From an uncultured Flavobacteriaceae bacterium (lineage in GTDB: Bacteria > Bacteroidota > Bacteroidia > Flavobacteriales > Flavobacteriaceae), in NCBI GenBank assembly GCA_947503005.1, contig CANNCA010000002.1, forward strand, positions 62,001-126,000: DNA of 64,000 bases. Reading direction: 5' to 3'. This document shows, in pieces, positions 8,704 through 18,171 of the stretch. The stretch's first letter is position 1. Every line of letters starts with the position of its first letter. The translations under genes and the position numbers were made by a program. The notes beneath the pieces were generated by a model. It made no database searches, was not told the DNA's origin, and saw nothing but the letters and a program-made list of their open reading frames with translations.

Positions 8704-9968
8704 TAATTATCTCTAATTTCTTCGAAAATCTGTTCCATCTGTTTTTTAATTCCTGAAGAAGAATGACGGAAATGGTTGTTCATAAAACTGAAAATCAAGG
8801 TCTTACCTGACTTTGTGAGAAGATATCCGCTAAGGCAATAGACATTTCCCAAACTTCCTGATTTGGCATAGATATAAGGATTTGGGTTTCCAGCATACCA
8901 ATCTTCCAAGGTTCCTGAAACTCCTCCCGCTGGGAAGTAATCGAATAATTTTTTAGTGGGAATATCAGTATACAGTTTATCTAAAACAGCAACCATTGAT
9001 TCCGGTGTGAACAAATTGTAACGTGATAGACCCGACCCATCGACCCATCTCGGTGGTTGGTTCAGGTCGGCTAATTGATTGGCTAAAATGGTATCACGCG
9101 CTTTCTGTCCACTTAGGGTATCCGATAGGGTCGAAGAACTAAGTAGGAGTAGTTGCTCCGCCAGAAAATTATCACTTTCATGCATCATTCGCTTTAAAAC
9201 GGTATCTGAAGGAACACTGTAGAGTATTTTCTTTTCTCCAATAGGTAGTTTATCTGTTAATATAACTCTATTTCCAAGGGCTTTTTCAAGTAAATCCGTT
9301 ACTAGTTTGAGGTTGGTCTTAAAGGGAATTTCAATAGTGTCCTGCTGCGTAGGTGAGAAGTAAAACAGATTGCGTTCCAATTCTCGGTTTGTTCGATAAT
9401 CTATTGCAATTACGGAATCTCTAAAATATGGAGGGCTTACGTTCAGATTATCTGACTTGTAGATTGTAGTAACATTCCCATAGAGCGGAAATGCCGTTAT
9501 TTCAGGTTGATAATAATACCCGTAGTCGTCCCACGCCCAACCGGGACCAAACTTTTCTTCCTGAAAATTATTTAGTGACAAAGCAATGATAGAATAGTGT
9601 TTCAGGAATTCAACAGCTTTGTTGTATTTAAAATAAGAATGAAGTAACGTTGGGTCACCTGTTCCCTCTATATAGAGGGTATCGTTTTGTGCAATATATT
9701 TCAAGGCGGGGATGCTGTCTGACAACAAAGTTTTGGCGGCGAATAGCGTAAAAATTTTGGTATTACTGGCAGGGGTAAAGTACTTTTCACCGTTAAAATT
9801 CAACAATGTGTCCTTGTTTTGTGAATTTACTACCAAAAAACCGGTAAATTGATTATCATAAAAAGATGAATCAAAGACCTTTTGGGCACTTTTTTGAATA
9901 CTACGTTTAGTGCTTGAACACCCCACTATAAGGGAGAAGAACAAGAAGTATGCAATTGTTGTTTTCAT
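8700..9968 (-). CDS. dacB: D-alanyl-D-alanine carboxypeptidase/endopeptidase (S13, PBP4-type)
   Basis: 422 residues, a lipoprotein by its lipobox L-I-V-G-C (cysteine 17). All three penicillin-binding active-site motifs are visible: S-N-T-K (S68 nucleophile, K71), S-D-N (265-267) and K-S-G (369-371). It should act in the periplasm on peptidoglycan stem peptides or cross-links. The protein is somewhat shorter than E. coli PBP4 (477), as is usual in Bacteroidota. Its stop overlaps the nudK stop on the other strand. Confidence 0.88.
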   Translation of the reverse strand: MKTTIAYFLFFSLIVGCSSTKRSIQKSAQKVFDSSFYDNQFTGFLVVNSQNKDTLLNFNGEKYFTPASNTKIFTLFAAKTLLSDSIPALKYIAQNDTLYIEGTGDPTLLHSYFKYNKAVEFLKHYSIIALSLNNFQEEKFGPGWAWDDYGYYYQPEITAFPLYGNVTTIYKSDNLNVSPPYFRDSVIAIDYRTNRELERNLFYFSPTQQDTIEIPFKTNLKLVTDLLEKALGNRVILTDKLPIGEKKILYSVPSDTVLKRMMHESDNFLAEQLLLLSSSTLSDTLSGQKARDTILANQLADLNQPPRWVDGSGLSRYNLFTPESMVAVLDKLYTDIPTKKLFDYFPAGGVSGTLEDWYAGNPNPYIYAKSGSLGNVYCLSGYLLTKSGKTLIFSFMNNHFRHSSSGIKKQMEQIFEEIRDNY

Positions 9969-10131
9969 GAAATCAAAAATAAGGAAATAAGTAACTACCC
10001 TTTATTCTGCTGGATTAACTTGAATTTATTTAATATTTAACAAAAAGAGGGCAATAACATATATACTTTTCTGTTTAAATTTATGATGCGAATTTCGCGC
10101 TAATAACCTAATTACTTAAACATTTTGGAAT

Positions 10132-10329
10132 ATGGCTAGAGCAATGCTTGAGTATACCAAAACAGTACTCAAAAAAGTAAGCTTCGATACGAAGCTTTTT
10201 TGCAAAGAACTAAAAAAAGCGATTTCAAATTTACTCCCCCACGAAATTGAGGAACTCAAACTTTGGTTACAGCAGTTCATAACCGACAAACCAGAGCTAA
10301 AAGAAAGTTTAATTTATCTAAGAGCATAA
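10132..10329 (+). CDS. Small conserved-looking helical protein, 65 aa
   Basis: 65 residues, no signal peptide or membrane segment. The protein is Lys/Glu/Leu-rich and probably helical, with a tract E-E-L-K-L-W-L-Q-Q-F. A strong hairpin terminator follows 1 bp after the stop codon, which supports a real, separately transcribed gene. Family and function are not recognised. The 163 bp upstream is A/T-rich and likely holds the promoter. Confidence 0.7.
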   Translation: MARAMLEYTKTVLKKVSFDTKLFCKELKKAISNLLPHEIEELKLWLQQFITDKPELKESLIYLRA

Positions 10330-10360
10330 AAAAAACCCCGACAGTTTGTTGGGGTTTTTT
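10329..10360 (+). terminator. Intrinsic terminator after the 65-aa protein gene
   Basis: An A tract, C-C-C-C-G-A-C, a 5-nt loop, G-T-T-G-G-G-G and a run of T form a seven-base-pair stem (one G-T pair) extended by A-T pairs. It sits directly after the stop codon. The symmetric A and T tracts would also let it work for minus-strand transcription. Confidence 0.85.
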
Positions 10361-10418
10361 AATTTTCTGAAGCAACAATTTTAAGCGCTGGCAATAGGAA
10401 ATTTTGAATGGTATCGCT

Positions 10419-11357
10419 TCACGCACCCAGCGGACTTATGATTTTTACATCTTGAAAGGCAATGGCCCCCCTTACAATGCCTGAGATGACGTCACGCAAG
10501 GCTTCGGTAATTTGTATTTTCAACTCGCTTTTATGGTATATCAAGCTCACTTCACGAGCAGGGGGTGGATTGTCAAAATATTTAAGGTTCTGCTTTTTGG
10601 TATCGTCCAACTCCAATGTATTCAAATAGGGGAGTAGGGTCATACCCATATCTTCATCCGCTAAATTCACCAGTGTTTCAAAACTTCCACTTTGCAATTG
10701 AAAGTGCTCTTTGGAGAGGTCTTTTGGTGCTTTACAGAGATTGATCACTCCGTCTCGAAAACAGTGCCCATCTTGAAGCAAGAGCACATCGCTAATATCT
10801 AAATCTTCCGGAGTTAGTGTTTCGGCTTTGCCCAAACGGTGATTTTTTGGAACATACCCAACAAAAGGTTCGTAATACAAAGGACGTTCTTTAATGAACT
10901 CGATTTCTAAAGGCGTGGCGGCAATAGCCGCATCGATATGACCGTCTTGGATATTGCGAATCAGGCTTTCGGTAGACTGTTCTTTAATAATGAGATTTAC
11001 CCTGGGATACTTATTGATAAAAGCTTTAAGGAACATCGGCAGTAAAGTGGGCATTACGGTTGGTATGATTCCTAGAATAAAATCCCCGCCAATAAATCCT
11101 TTATCCTGATCAACGATATCCTTAATACGGTTGGCTTCATTTACAATGTTCTTGGCCTGGGCGACTATTTTTTGACCTACTTCGGTAATAGCGATAGGTT
11201 TTTTACCACGGTCGAAAATCAGCACATCCAATTCATCTTCAAGTTTTTGTACCTGCATGCTTAAAGTGGGTTGCGTTACGAAGCTTTTTTGGGCTGCGAG
11301 CGTGAAATTTTGGTATTCCGCTACCGCAAGCACGTATTGTAATTGGGTTATCGTCAT
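10419..11357 (-). CDS. oxyR: OxyR-type LysR-family peroxide sensor
   Basis: 312 residues: an N-terminal winged HTH (about 1-60) and a LysR substrate-binding-like regulatory domain. The redox segment D-G-H-C-F-R-D-G-V-I-N-L-C places cysteines at 199 and 208, the same numbers and spacing as the peroxide-sensing disulfide pair of E. coli OxyR. It should therefore activate catalase, Dps or alkyl hydroperoxide reductase genes on oxidation. No such target is next to it. The 376 bp upstream region separates it from a divergently transcribed transglutaminase-like gene. Confidence 0.92.
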   Translation of the reverse strand: MTITQLQYVLAVAEYQNFTLAAQKSFVTQPTLSMQVQKLEDELDVLIFDRGKKPIAITEVGQKIVAQAKNIVNEANRIKDIVDQDKGFIGGDFILGIIPTVMPTLLPMFLKAFINKYPRVNLIIKEQSTESLIRNIQDGHIDAAIAATPLEIEFIKERPLYYEPFVGYVPKNHRLGKAETLTPEDLDISDVLLLQDGHCFRDGVINLCKAPKDLSKEHFQLQSGSFETLVNLADEDMGMTLLPYLNTLELDDTKKQNLKYFDNPPPAREVSLIYHKSELKIQITEALRDVISGIVRGAIAFQDVKIISPLGA

Positions 11358-11733
11358 CCATATAGTTTTAAAATATAAAAATATAAAAATCTATTGATAA
11401 AACTTATGATTCGCAGCATTCAAATCAAATAATGACAATACCAAGTATGTTTTGTCGGGTTCTCTATTAATCGATATCCTAAACCAATAGCTTCGAGTTC
11501 AGTATAGAATCTGATTTTGAATTCTAGAACAGTAGTCCTTACTAAAGCAATTTTAGTGTTGGGTCGGAACAGTTGTGAAACCGGTTTTCTGCTTATGCAC
11601 GGGGGAAAGAGTTAGTTTTTACTGATGCTCCTAGCGAGTACATATTTCTGAACCAATAGGGGTGATCAACTATTCATATTGGGCGAATGTTGGAATTGTT
11701 GTAAATTCATACAACGCTAAATAAGACGAAAGA
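11358..11733. other. 376-bp divergent intergenic region, oxyR / transglutaminase-like gene
   Basis: No coding sequence, RNA gene or clear repeat was found. The 60 bp nearest oxyR is very A/T-rich and must contain its promoter. A LysR-type box is expected here, but no unambiguous inverted pair was recognised. The half nearest 11734 has no convincing Bacteroidota promoter match (TTTG with TAnnTTTG). Confidence 0.5.
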
Positions 11734-13080
11734 ATGAAAGACGCTCGGATAGTTTTTACCCTTATGCTTGCCCTGGTAATGGGTTGCAATACAAACACCA
11801 ACCAAACTAAGAAAGAGACGAAGCGCATGGCCGAGATGATCCCTACGGTAGTTACTAGCGATATAGAGGCCGGCATCAAAGCTAATATTGATAAAAAGGT
11901 CGAAGAAGGCAACGGATATTTTCACATGGAATCTGAAGGGAAAGAATTGCGCCTGCAGTTGGTACGTGTACATACCGAATACCTTTCGAATTTGGGTCCT
12001 CGGCGTCATTTTGCCTGTGTTGATCTTGCCGATGTAAGTGGTGATGTATATGATGTTGATTTTTTCTTAGATGGCGACCCTGGTAGTATGAACGTTACTG
12101 AAACGACGCTTCACAAGCTCAATGGTAAGCCTTTCTACACTTGGAAGCAACGTAAGGATAAAACCTGGTATCGAATGCCCGTACAAAACGCCTCATCAGA
12201 TTTGCTTGGGGTCATCGAAGGAACCGACAAATTTGAATTTCAGTATGAGGTTACCCTACCAGAAATCGAGGCATCGGCAAAAATGTGGATCCCCGTTCCG
12301 CAAAGCGATCGTTTTCAAACGGTCAAATTGGTGACTATTGATGCTCCTGCAGAATACCAGGTACTCGAAGAGAAGAGCAATGGAAATTCAATTTTGTATA
12401 TGGAGCTTGCCCCGGAACATAGCGGTAAGCAATTGAAACTGGTATATGATGTTGAAAGACAAGAAAAGCAGCCTTATGAAGAAGATTCGCCGCCTACCAA
12501 ATATCTAAACCCCAGCTTGCTGATGCCAGTAGGCGACCGATTTCAAATACTGGCAGATTCCATTATCGGAAGTAAACGTACCGAAGGCACAATCATGCAG
12601 GCTAGAGCCTTATACGATTACATTATAGACAATATGCGTTATATAAAAGCCGGAAAATATGGAACGGGTGATGCCGTTTACGCATGTGATGCACTGACTG
12701 GTAACTGCACCGAATTTCATTCGCTTTTCATTTCGTTGGCCAGATCGGCCGGCATTCCTTCAAGATTCGCGGTCGGGGCTTCAATTCCGTCAGACCGTGA
12801 TGAAGGTGGTATCGATGGTTATCACTGTTGGGCGGAATTTTATGCAGAGGGAAAATGGTGGCCTGTTGATATTAGCGAAGCCAATAAATATACGGCACTC
12901 GCTACCTACTATTTTGGGAGGCATCCAGCGAATCGAATTGAATTCACTCGCGGACGCGATCTTCAAATAGAACCCGGACCACATTCCGGACCTATCAATT
13001 TTCTTGCATACCCTGTTATGGAAATCGGGGATACACCCGCCTTTCCAAAAACATTTTTTTCATTCAAGAGACTGTTTTGA
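11734..13080 (+). CDS. Transglutaminase-like lipoprotein
   Basis: 448 residues with lipobox L-V-M-G-C (cysteine 18). A C-terminal transglutaminase-core domain (about 285-400) shows the Cys-His-Asp triad: G-N-C-T-E-F (C325), Y-H-C-W (H364) and P-V-D-I (D379). The middle part (about 170-245) looks like the beta-rich domain often placed before such cores. It probably acts as a periplasmic or outer-membrane peptidase or cross-linking-type enzyme; the substrate is unknown. The final codons (R-L-F-stop) lie inside one arm of a long inverted repeat (13068-13280), so the C-terminus may have been reset by that element. Confidence 0.85.
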   Translation: MKDARIVFTLMLALVMGCNTNTNQTKKETKRMAEMIPTVVTSDIEAGIKANIDKKVEEGNGYFHMESEGKELRLQLVRVHTEYLSNLGPRRHFACVDLADVSGDVYDVDFFLDGDPGSMNVTETTLHKLNGKPFYTWKQRKDKTWYRMPVQNASSDLLGVIEGTDKFEFQYEVTLPEIEASAKMWIPVPQSDRFQTVKLVTIDAPAEYQVLEEKSNGNSILYMELAPEHSGKQLKLVYDVERQEKQPYEEDSPPTKYLNPSLLMPVGDRFQILADSIIGSKRTEGTIMQARALYDYIIDNMRYIKAGKYGTGDAVYACDALTGNCTEFHSLFISLARSAGIPSRFAVGASIPSDRDEGGIDGYHCWAEFYAEGKWWPVDISEANKYTALATYYFGRHPANRIEFTRGRDLQIEPGPHSGPINFLAYPVMEIGDTPAFPKTFFSFKRLF

Positions 13081-13280
13081 GATCTCCCGATTATTTTTTA
13101 TGCCCCTTTTTGCGGCCAACGCTCCGTCCGGCCCCTCTTTCAAAGGCCAAATCGTTGGCCCTTGTTTTCGGTCCTGTTAAAATTCCATACCGTAGCTAAA
13201 GCTATGCTAGAAAATTTTTGCCTAAAATGGCATCAAAAACGACCTATAAAAATTCCAATCACATATTTCAAAACAGTCTC
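13068..13280. repeat. 213-bp structured element with 13-bp terminal inverted repeats
   Basis: Perfect 13-bp inverted ends GAGACTGTTTTGA (13068-13080) and TCAAAACAGTCTC (13268-13280) bound a non-coding sequence. Inside is an 8-bp stem GGCCAACG (13114-13121) with CGTTGGCC (13153-13160), and a short palindromic stretch near 13192-13206. The left arm contains the stop codon of the transglutaminase gene. No target-site duplication is visible. It may be a MITE-like or other dispersed intergenic element; copy number cannot be tested here. Confidence 0.6.
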
Positions 13281-13321
13281 AAAGGAAAAGCGATAATGCA
13301 ACCTTGTAAAATCGACCAAGT

Positions 13322-13582
13322 CTAGCCTGATACGGAATCTTTTGCGGGGTGTTCCTCGCCTTCAGGATGCTCTTCACCTTCAGGATGTTCCTCGCCTTCA
13401 GGATGTTCTTCTCCAGCGGCCCCATCTTCGGTAGGATGTTCTTCACCTTCGGGATGTTCTCCTTGTGCTTCAGTGTTCTCCTCCTTTTTTTGTTCCCTAC
13501 AAGAGGTCAACGACCCAGCGGCAATGAAACCAAACAGTAACATAACCAAAGTGAAGTACTTAAGCTTTTTTAATCGGCTCAT
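13322..13582 (-). CDS. His/Glu-rich repeat lipoprotein
   Basis: 86 residues: a signal peptide with lipobox L-T-S-C (near residue 28), then a low-complexity tail built on repeats of G-E-E-H-P-E. At least four consecutive copies come from 18-bp tandem DNA repeats. About one residue in six of the tail is His and many are Glu, which suggests a surface or periplasmic metal-binding or buffering tail; this is inference only. No family is recognised. The repeat tract is prone to slippage, so length may vary between strains. Confidence 0.75.
   Translation of the reverse strand: MSRLKKLKYFTLVMLLFGFIAAGSLTSCREQKKEENTEAQGEHPEGEEHPTEDGAAGEEHPEGEEHPEGEEHPEGEEHPAKDSVSG
13345..13465 (-). repeat. 18-bp tandem repeats inside the His/Glu-rich lipoprotein gene
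   Basis: Near-identical 18-bp units, each encoding six residues (G-E-E-H-P-E), run through the coding sequence with a short interruption around 13409-13430. The period is a multiple of three, so gain or loss of units would keep the frame. Confidence 0.8.
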
Positions 13583-13726
13583 GATATAGTTGTTTTATGA
13601 ATTAATAATAAATCATTGGCTTTGAACGAATTAAAGATACCAAATTTTGATCCAACCCTTTGATACATTAAAAATTATTTGGACATCTGTAAGAAATCGA
13701 ACGGACCTTAGTTCCCATTTTTTCAC

Positions 13727-14668
13727 TCAATCTATATCGTAAACCAGCAATTTAGACTTCGGAATGGTATCGGAGTCCGAAAATATCATCGTGTCTTGGT
13801 TTAAATGACCGAGGTTCGAATTACCGATGACAACAGCCTTATGCCCTGTGAAGCAAAAAGTAAGTGGCACATAAAGTTCGGGGTTGCCGCTATCGATGAC
13901 TTCAGCTCTCAATATTTTATCTTGGGCCTCGTTCAAGATCAACTTTCTAAAATTAAAGCCATTGGCGCCAACGCCATTTTGAACGCCGTATAAATTCCCT
14001 TTGTAAAATTCCAGTCCGTCAATGCCTGTGGAAATATCCAGGGTATCGGTTTGATTGAGAATTTGTTTTGTTGCAATTTCCAACACTTTGACACCCTTGG
14101 GCATCGACGCGATGTACAGTTTCGTATTGTTATCGGAAATGGCAATACCATTCGGGAATTCGATTTCAGGGGATTTATAAAATAATTCCAACGAATCCGC
14201 CTCTTTTTTCAGTAGAAATATCGATGCGTCTTTAGTGTCGGTCAAATACATATGGCCTTTTTTATCAACCACCATATCATTTAAAAAATGTTCATCCGAC
14301 AGATCATAACGTTTCAGCAGTTTCTGGGTATTGATATCAAAAGTGTATAAGGAGGAAAGCGAATCGGGCAGCAAATAATAACCGCCTAGGGCATGGACCA
14401 GATCGCGTTCGTCATCGACCCAAATACCGACGCCAGGTTGGTACCCAAATTCGTTTTCTGAAATGAAATCAGTCTGCTTGCCCGTTTTACGATCTACCGT
14501 TATGATTTTCGATTTGGTTACACTGGTTAGGTAAAAGACATCTTTCTCCCTAGAGTAAGCGATTCCTTCAGGTACAAGGTCTTTTCCATCGAGCACATAT
14601 TCGGTTGGCGCATTTATGGCGCAGGCCAAGATACAAATCAACAAGAACAAAATAAGGATGTACCTCAT
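13727..14668 (-). CDS. SMP-30/gluconolactonase-like beta-propeller lipoprotein
   Basis: 313 residues, lipobox I-L-A-C at about residue 16. The body has the repeated strand pattern of a six-bladed propeller: V-P-E-G-I-A-Y, D-V-F-Y-L-T-S, D-M-V-V-D-K-K-G-H-M-Y-L-T-D-T, F-P-N-G-I-A-I and G-I-D-G-L-E-F-Y-K-G-N-L-Y. The P-N-G-I and D-x-x-G elements fit metal-dependent lactonases of the SMP-30 group. It could hydrolyse a sugar lactone in the periplasm. It starts 33 bp downstream of the GH3 stop codon on the same strand and may be co-transcribed with it. Confidence 0.78.
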   Translation of the reverse strand: MRYILILFLLICILACAINAPTEYVLDGKDLVPEGIAYSREKDVFYLTSVTKSKIITVDRKTGKQTDFISENEFGYQPGVGIWVDDERDLVHALGGYYLLPDSLSSLYTFDINTQKLLKRYDLSDEHFLNDMVVDKKGHMYLTDTKDASIFLLKKEADSLELFYKSPEIEFPNGIAISDNNTKLYIASMPKGVKVLEIATKQILNQTDTLDISTGIDGLEFYKGNLYGVQNGVGANGFNFRKLILNEAQDKILRAEVIDSGNPELYVPLTFCFTGHKAVVIGNSNLGHLNQDTMIFSDSDTIPKSKLLVYDID

Positions 14669-14701
14669 TTCAAAATAGTTATGCGTAAGGAGAAAACTCT
14701 A

Positions 14702-17221
14702 CTACTTGCCATCACATCCGGGTTTTGCATCAATATCCGATTCTAAACGAATAGCACCAAGTCCGATGTCAACGCCTTCTCCAGCAGAAATCATGATTGC
14801 TGTACTAACTTTGCTCATATCGACACCAAGATTGGCAAAACAACTTAGGCTGATACGATATTCTTTCCACTCGCCTTCGATTTTGATATCGAGGGTTTGT
14901 TCACAATCTGAATCTTGATCGCAGCCCATGCTAATCTTTACAGCTGCAGGGCCGTCTTTGAATGATTTTGCCGAGAATGTGAGTTCCATCGCGCCATTGG
15001 TTTGTCTAGACATATCGCTAGACGAAGGCGTGCTTACCCGAAATTGGTCAAAGTCCGATTTTGTCCATTTAATACGCAAAGCATCTTCTTGTGCCTCGTG
15101 GTCGGTTTTGCTAACAATCAACCCACCCACCGATGTTGGAAAGCTAGCTATTTGTTTGCTCAGGTCTCCTGATTTTAACCACAATCCCCATGGCGCAACG
15201 GCAGCACCTTTGCTGAAAAAATTGCCCGTTGAAGCTATCTCCGAGCTTTCTAAACCGGACTCCTCGGAAAGCTGGTCGACTGTTGTGGTGTTCTTATATG
15301 TGAGTCCATAATCGAGTTCGAACAAGGTGTTTGAGCCTTGTTCTACCAAGTCCTCGGAAACTACAGCACTATTGGGCCAAGTGAAGGACAAACGACCTTT
15401 AAAATCGTATGATAGATCCCGTTGGAACAGCATATCGGATACCCCTCCACCTTCGGTACCCGGTAACCATGCAGCAACAAAAGCATCAGATTGATTGAGT
15501 TCGGGGTTGGTCCATAAGGGGCGGCCAGATAGAAAAACGGTTACCACAGGAATGCCTTTGCTGCGGAATTGGGCTAATTTGCCTACATCAAATCCGTTAG
15601 GAACAAAGTCGAGATTTTCAAGATCGCCTTGGAACTCCGCATAGGGGTCCTCACCATAAACGGCAATAACCACATCTGCTTTTTCGTTCGTATTCCCGTT
15701 TACGGAAAAAATCACCTTACCGCCAGCTACTTTAACGGCATCTTGTATACCATCTAGAATGGACTCACTGTTCGGAAATTCATCATTGGTGTGGCCCGTA
15801 CCCTGCCAAGAACGTGTCCAACCTCCACAGGTTTTTGAAATACTGGCAGCGCCATCACCGACTACCAAGATGGTTTTTGAGGCGTCTAACGGCAATACAC
15901 CCCCATTATTCTTCAACAAAACCATCGACTCGCGTACCGCTTGTCGTGCAATGGCCCTGTTTTCAGGCAGTCCCAAAAGACTTTCATCGCCTGCATTTTT
16001 ACGGGTGCTAGGAGCTCCCTTTGTAAATATACCCGATGCAATTTTCACTCTGAGGATACGGCGTACGGCATCGTCCAATCGTGCCATCGGAACGGTGCCA
16101 TCCTTTACATGTTGTAAGGTGCTTTCATACAGGCCTTTCCAGCTGTCGGGTGCCATAAACATATCAAGGCCGGCATTTAGAGAGGGTGCGCAATCGGTGT
16201 TGGTACAGCCCGGAACTTGTCCGTGACCATTCCAGTCGCCGACCACAAAGCCGTTAAAGCCCATTCGACCTTTTAGCACATCGGTCAACAGGTCTTTGTC
16301 GCCGTGTAATTTTCTACCCTGCCAGCTCGAAAAAGAGGCCATCACGGTCTGTACGCCAGCGGGAATGGCTCCGTAGTATCCCGCTGCATGTGTATCGCGC
16401 AAATCTGTTTCACCAATAAGAGCATCACCTTGGTCGACACCTTTTTCTGTAGCCCCATCAGCGAGAAAATGTTTGGCACTCGATATAACACGACCGTCTC
16501 CCATAAAATCTTCGTCGCCAAAATTACCTTGTAAACCTTTTACAATTCGGTCAGAGTACGATTTCACGATTTCCGGGTTTTCTGAGAACCCTTCATAGCT
16601 TCTTCCCCAGCGGATGTCTTGTGGCACCGCCAAAGTGGGAGCAAAGGTCCAATCGTGACCGGAAACCGTTAGTTCATGAGCTGTTATCGCTGCGATTTTT
16701 TCGATAAGATCGGGATTACGCATAGCACCGAGTCCGACATTGTGAGGAAAGACAATCGCCCCAGTAAGATTGGCGTGACCGTGTACGGCATCTATTCCCC
16801 AGATATAAGGTATAGCAACTTCAACGCCTGTAGTGTCAATGGATGCATGGTAATATTCGTCGGCTAGTGCCAGCCATGTTTTGGCGTCAGCATAGGGTAA
16901 AGGACCAGGTGCCGAATTGCCCCCACTTAAGACCGACCCCAAACGGTATTTTTTAACTTCTTCAGGGGTCACCGAACCATTGTCGGCTTGAATCACCTGA
17001 CCCACTTTTTGCTCTACAGTCAGTTTTGGCAATAGTTCATCAATCTGTGCCTCGATTTTTGGGTCTAAGGGCAGCGGTGCTATGGTAGGCCAATTTTCAG
17101 GATTTATGGTGTTCTCTGATTGCTCATACCCAATACTTTTTTCTTCTGCACATCCCAGTATGACCATGGAAATTAGACAAAGGAGTAAAAAAGGTAACTG
17201 CAACGACTTGATTGCTTTCAT
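14702..17221 (-). CDS. GH3 exo-beta-1,3/1,4-glucanase (beta-glucosidase) lipoprotein
   Basis: 839 residues from the ATG at 17221, chosen because a lysine-containing signal peptide and lipobox I-L-G-C (cysteine 24) follow at once; an upstream in-frame ATG at 17308 would bury this signal. The GH3 TIM barrel has W-G-I-D-A-V-H-G-H, K-H-F-L-A-D-G and G-F-V-V-G-D-W-N-G, whose Asp (D329) is the expected nucleophile. The alpha/beta sandwich domain follows (E-S-M-V-L-L-K-N-N-G-G). A C-terminal extension of about 200 residues resembles the extra domain of marine exo-1,3/1,4-beta-glucan glucohydrolases. It likely releases glucose from laminarin-type or mixed-linkage glucan at the cell surface. Confidence 0.88.
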   Translation of the reverse strand: MKAIKSLQLPFLLLCLISMVILGCAEEKSIGYEQSENTINPENWPTIAPLPLDPKIEAQIDELLPKLTVEQKVGQVIQADNGSVTPEEVKKYRLGSVLSGGNSAPGPLPYADAKTWLALADEYYHASIDTTGVEVAIPYIWGIDAVHGHANLTGAIVFPHNVGLGAMRNPDLIEKIAAITAHELTVSGHDWTFAPTLAVPQDIRWGRSYEGFSENPEIVKSYSDRIVKGLQGNFGDEDFMGDGRVISSAKHFLADGATEKGVDQGDALIGETDLRDTHAAGYYGAIPAGVQTVMASFSSWQGRKLHGDKDLLTDVLKGRMGFNGFVVGDWNGHGQVPGCTNTDCAPSLNAGLDMFMAPDSWKGLYESTLQHVKDGTVPMARLDDAVRRILRVKIASGIFTKGAPSTRKNAGDESLLGLPENRAIARQAVRESMVLLKNNGGVLPLDASKTILVVGDGAASISKTCGGWTRSWQGTGHTNDEFPNSESILDGIQDAVKVAGGKVIFSVNGNTNEKADVVIAVYGEDPYAEFQGDLENLDFVPNGFDVGKLAQFRSKGIPVVTVFLSGRPLWTNPELNQSDAFVAAWLPGTEGGGVSDMLFQRDLSYDFKGRLSFTWPNSAVVSEDLVEQGSNTLFELDYGLTYKNTTTVDQLSEESGLESSEIASTGNFFSKGAAVAPWGLWLKSGDLSKQIASFPTSVGGLIVSKTDHEAQEDALRIKWTKSDFDQFRVSTPSSSDMSRQTNGAMELTFSAKSFKDGPAAVKISMGCDQDSDCEQTLDIKIEGEWKEYRISLSCFANLGVDMSKVSTAIMISAGEGVDIGLGAIRLESDIDAKPGCDGK

Positions 17222-17525
17222 ATAAAAATTGATTGATTTGAAATGTAGTCGATAACTTTTTAGGTTCTTGGTAATGACACAAGATACCATATTTCTTAAT
17301 TGATGCAATAAAGTAGGGTGAAATGTCTATTGGATGGGTAGCGGGATCATTATTTCAACCTATTGAAAGCCCATGAACGCAGCTTAAAATGGTCTTGATT
17401 TTGAAATTACTTTGTTGTTCTTTTGTTAATTAGACACCTTCTTATCCTTTCGCTATTTTTTTTAATTCTCCAAAAACATTCATTTTTTACCGAGTAGGAT
17501 TACTTTAAAAATCCGTTCAGATATC
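17222..17525. other. 304-bp intergenic region upstream of the GH3 gene
   Basis: A/T-rich non-coding sequence between the GH3 start and the stop of the lumazine-binding-like gene, both on the minus strand. It must carry the GH3 promoter. No clear hairpin, repeat or RNA was recognised. It also marks the left edge of the accessory block. Confidence 0.5.
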
Positions 17526-17990
17526 TTACTGTATAATTCCAAAACCCCAAGTTATGCTGGTGATTTTCCATCCTCCATCAGCCTTATGAAGCGTCATTAA
17601 TTTGTATTCGGGCAGTTTGGTTCGAAATTGATCTAGTCGAAGTCGAGCCAAAGCGAGCTTATCATATATTTCAATACTCAATAGTTCCTCTTTATAATTC
17701 GGGTCAGCGCTATCCGAATCCAATTGAAAAACACTTTCTGCATATTTTCCATCTTTGTTGACATATCTATAAGCGCCCTTTTCATGCATCGAGAGTTTTT
17801 TATGCTTTATACTTCCGGTATGGTCTCCAATGTAAAAATTCTCAATGATTTCAATGATTTCTTGGCGGTCTGTAAAATCTGTTTTTAAAGTCGATTCTTC
17901 AGATTTTTTCTCTAATTTTTGAGCCGAATTAGTAGCGGTAATTAGGATGAGAATAAATAAGGTTAAGAATGTTTGAAGTGACTGTTTCAT
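17526..17990 (-). CDS. Secreted NTF2/SnoaL-like protein (putative lumazine-binding family)
   Basis: 154 residues with an N-terminal signal peptide (hydrophobic to about residue 23, ending N-S-A-Q). The mature part has the short NTF2-like pattern: an initial helix (I-I-E-I-I-E-N-F-Y-I-G-D), then strands ending G-G-W-K-I-T-S-I-T-W-G. This matches the Lumazine_bd_2-like group, whose function is poorly known. It lies downstream of the cassette-like module at 18039-18171 and is the leftmost gene of the accessory block. Confidence 0.75.
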   Translation of the reverse strand: MKQSLQTFLTLFILILITATNSAQKLEKKSEESTLKTDFTDRQEIIEIIENFYIGDHTGSIKHKKLSMHEKGAYRYVNKDGKYAESVFQLDSDSADPNYKEELLSIEIYDKLALARLRLDQFRTKLPEYKLMTLHKADGGWKITSITWGFGIIQ

Positions 17991-18038
17991 GACGAATATT
18001 TTTTTTAATTAAAATTAAGTATTGAGTAGCAAAATGAA

Positions 18039-18171
18039 GCACAACGTTTAGTCTTATAGTTGTACCCACTGCGTAGTACCTTCCTATCAAGCTACAAAAA
18101 AGGTGAAGCGCGCTAAATCACTTGAATTTACTACTATCTCGACTATTATTTTTATGCATTGTTGGCCGTAG
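18039..18171 (-). repeat. Cassette-type non-coding module E2
   Basis: Read on the gene-sense (minus) strand, it opens with GGCCAACAATG just after the lipase stop and closes with AAACGTTGTGC about 40 nt before the next start codon. The two ends are imperfectly complementary, with shared ATAGT and GTAGTA segments. The same end motifs recur in the modules at 19396, 20931, 22186, 24311 and 25073. Confidence 0.65.

Noticed and set aside
11358-11733. Riboswitch or small RNA in the oxyR-transglutaminase gap
   Set aside because: No conserved riboswitch core or terminator-like hairpin was recognised; only an A/T-rich divergent promoter region is supported.
13345-13465. CRISPR-like array
   Set aside because: The 18-bp units are directly joined, without spacers, and lie in frame inside a lipoprotein gene.
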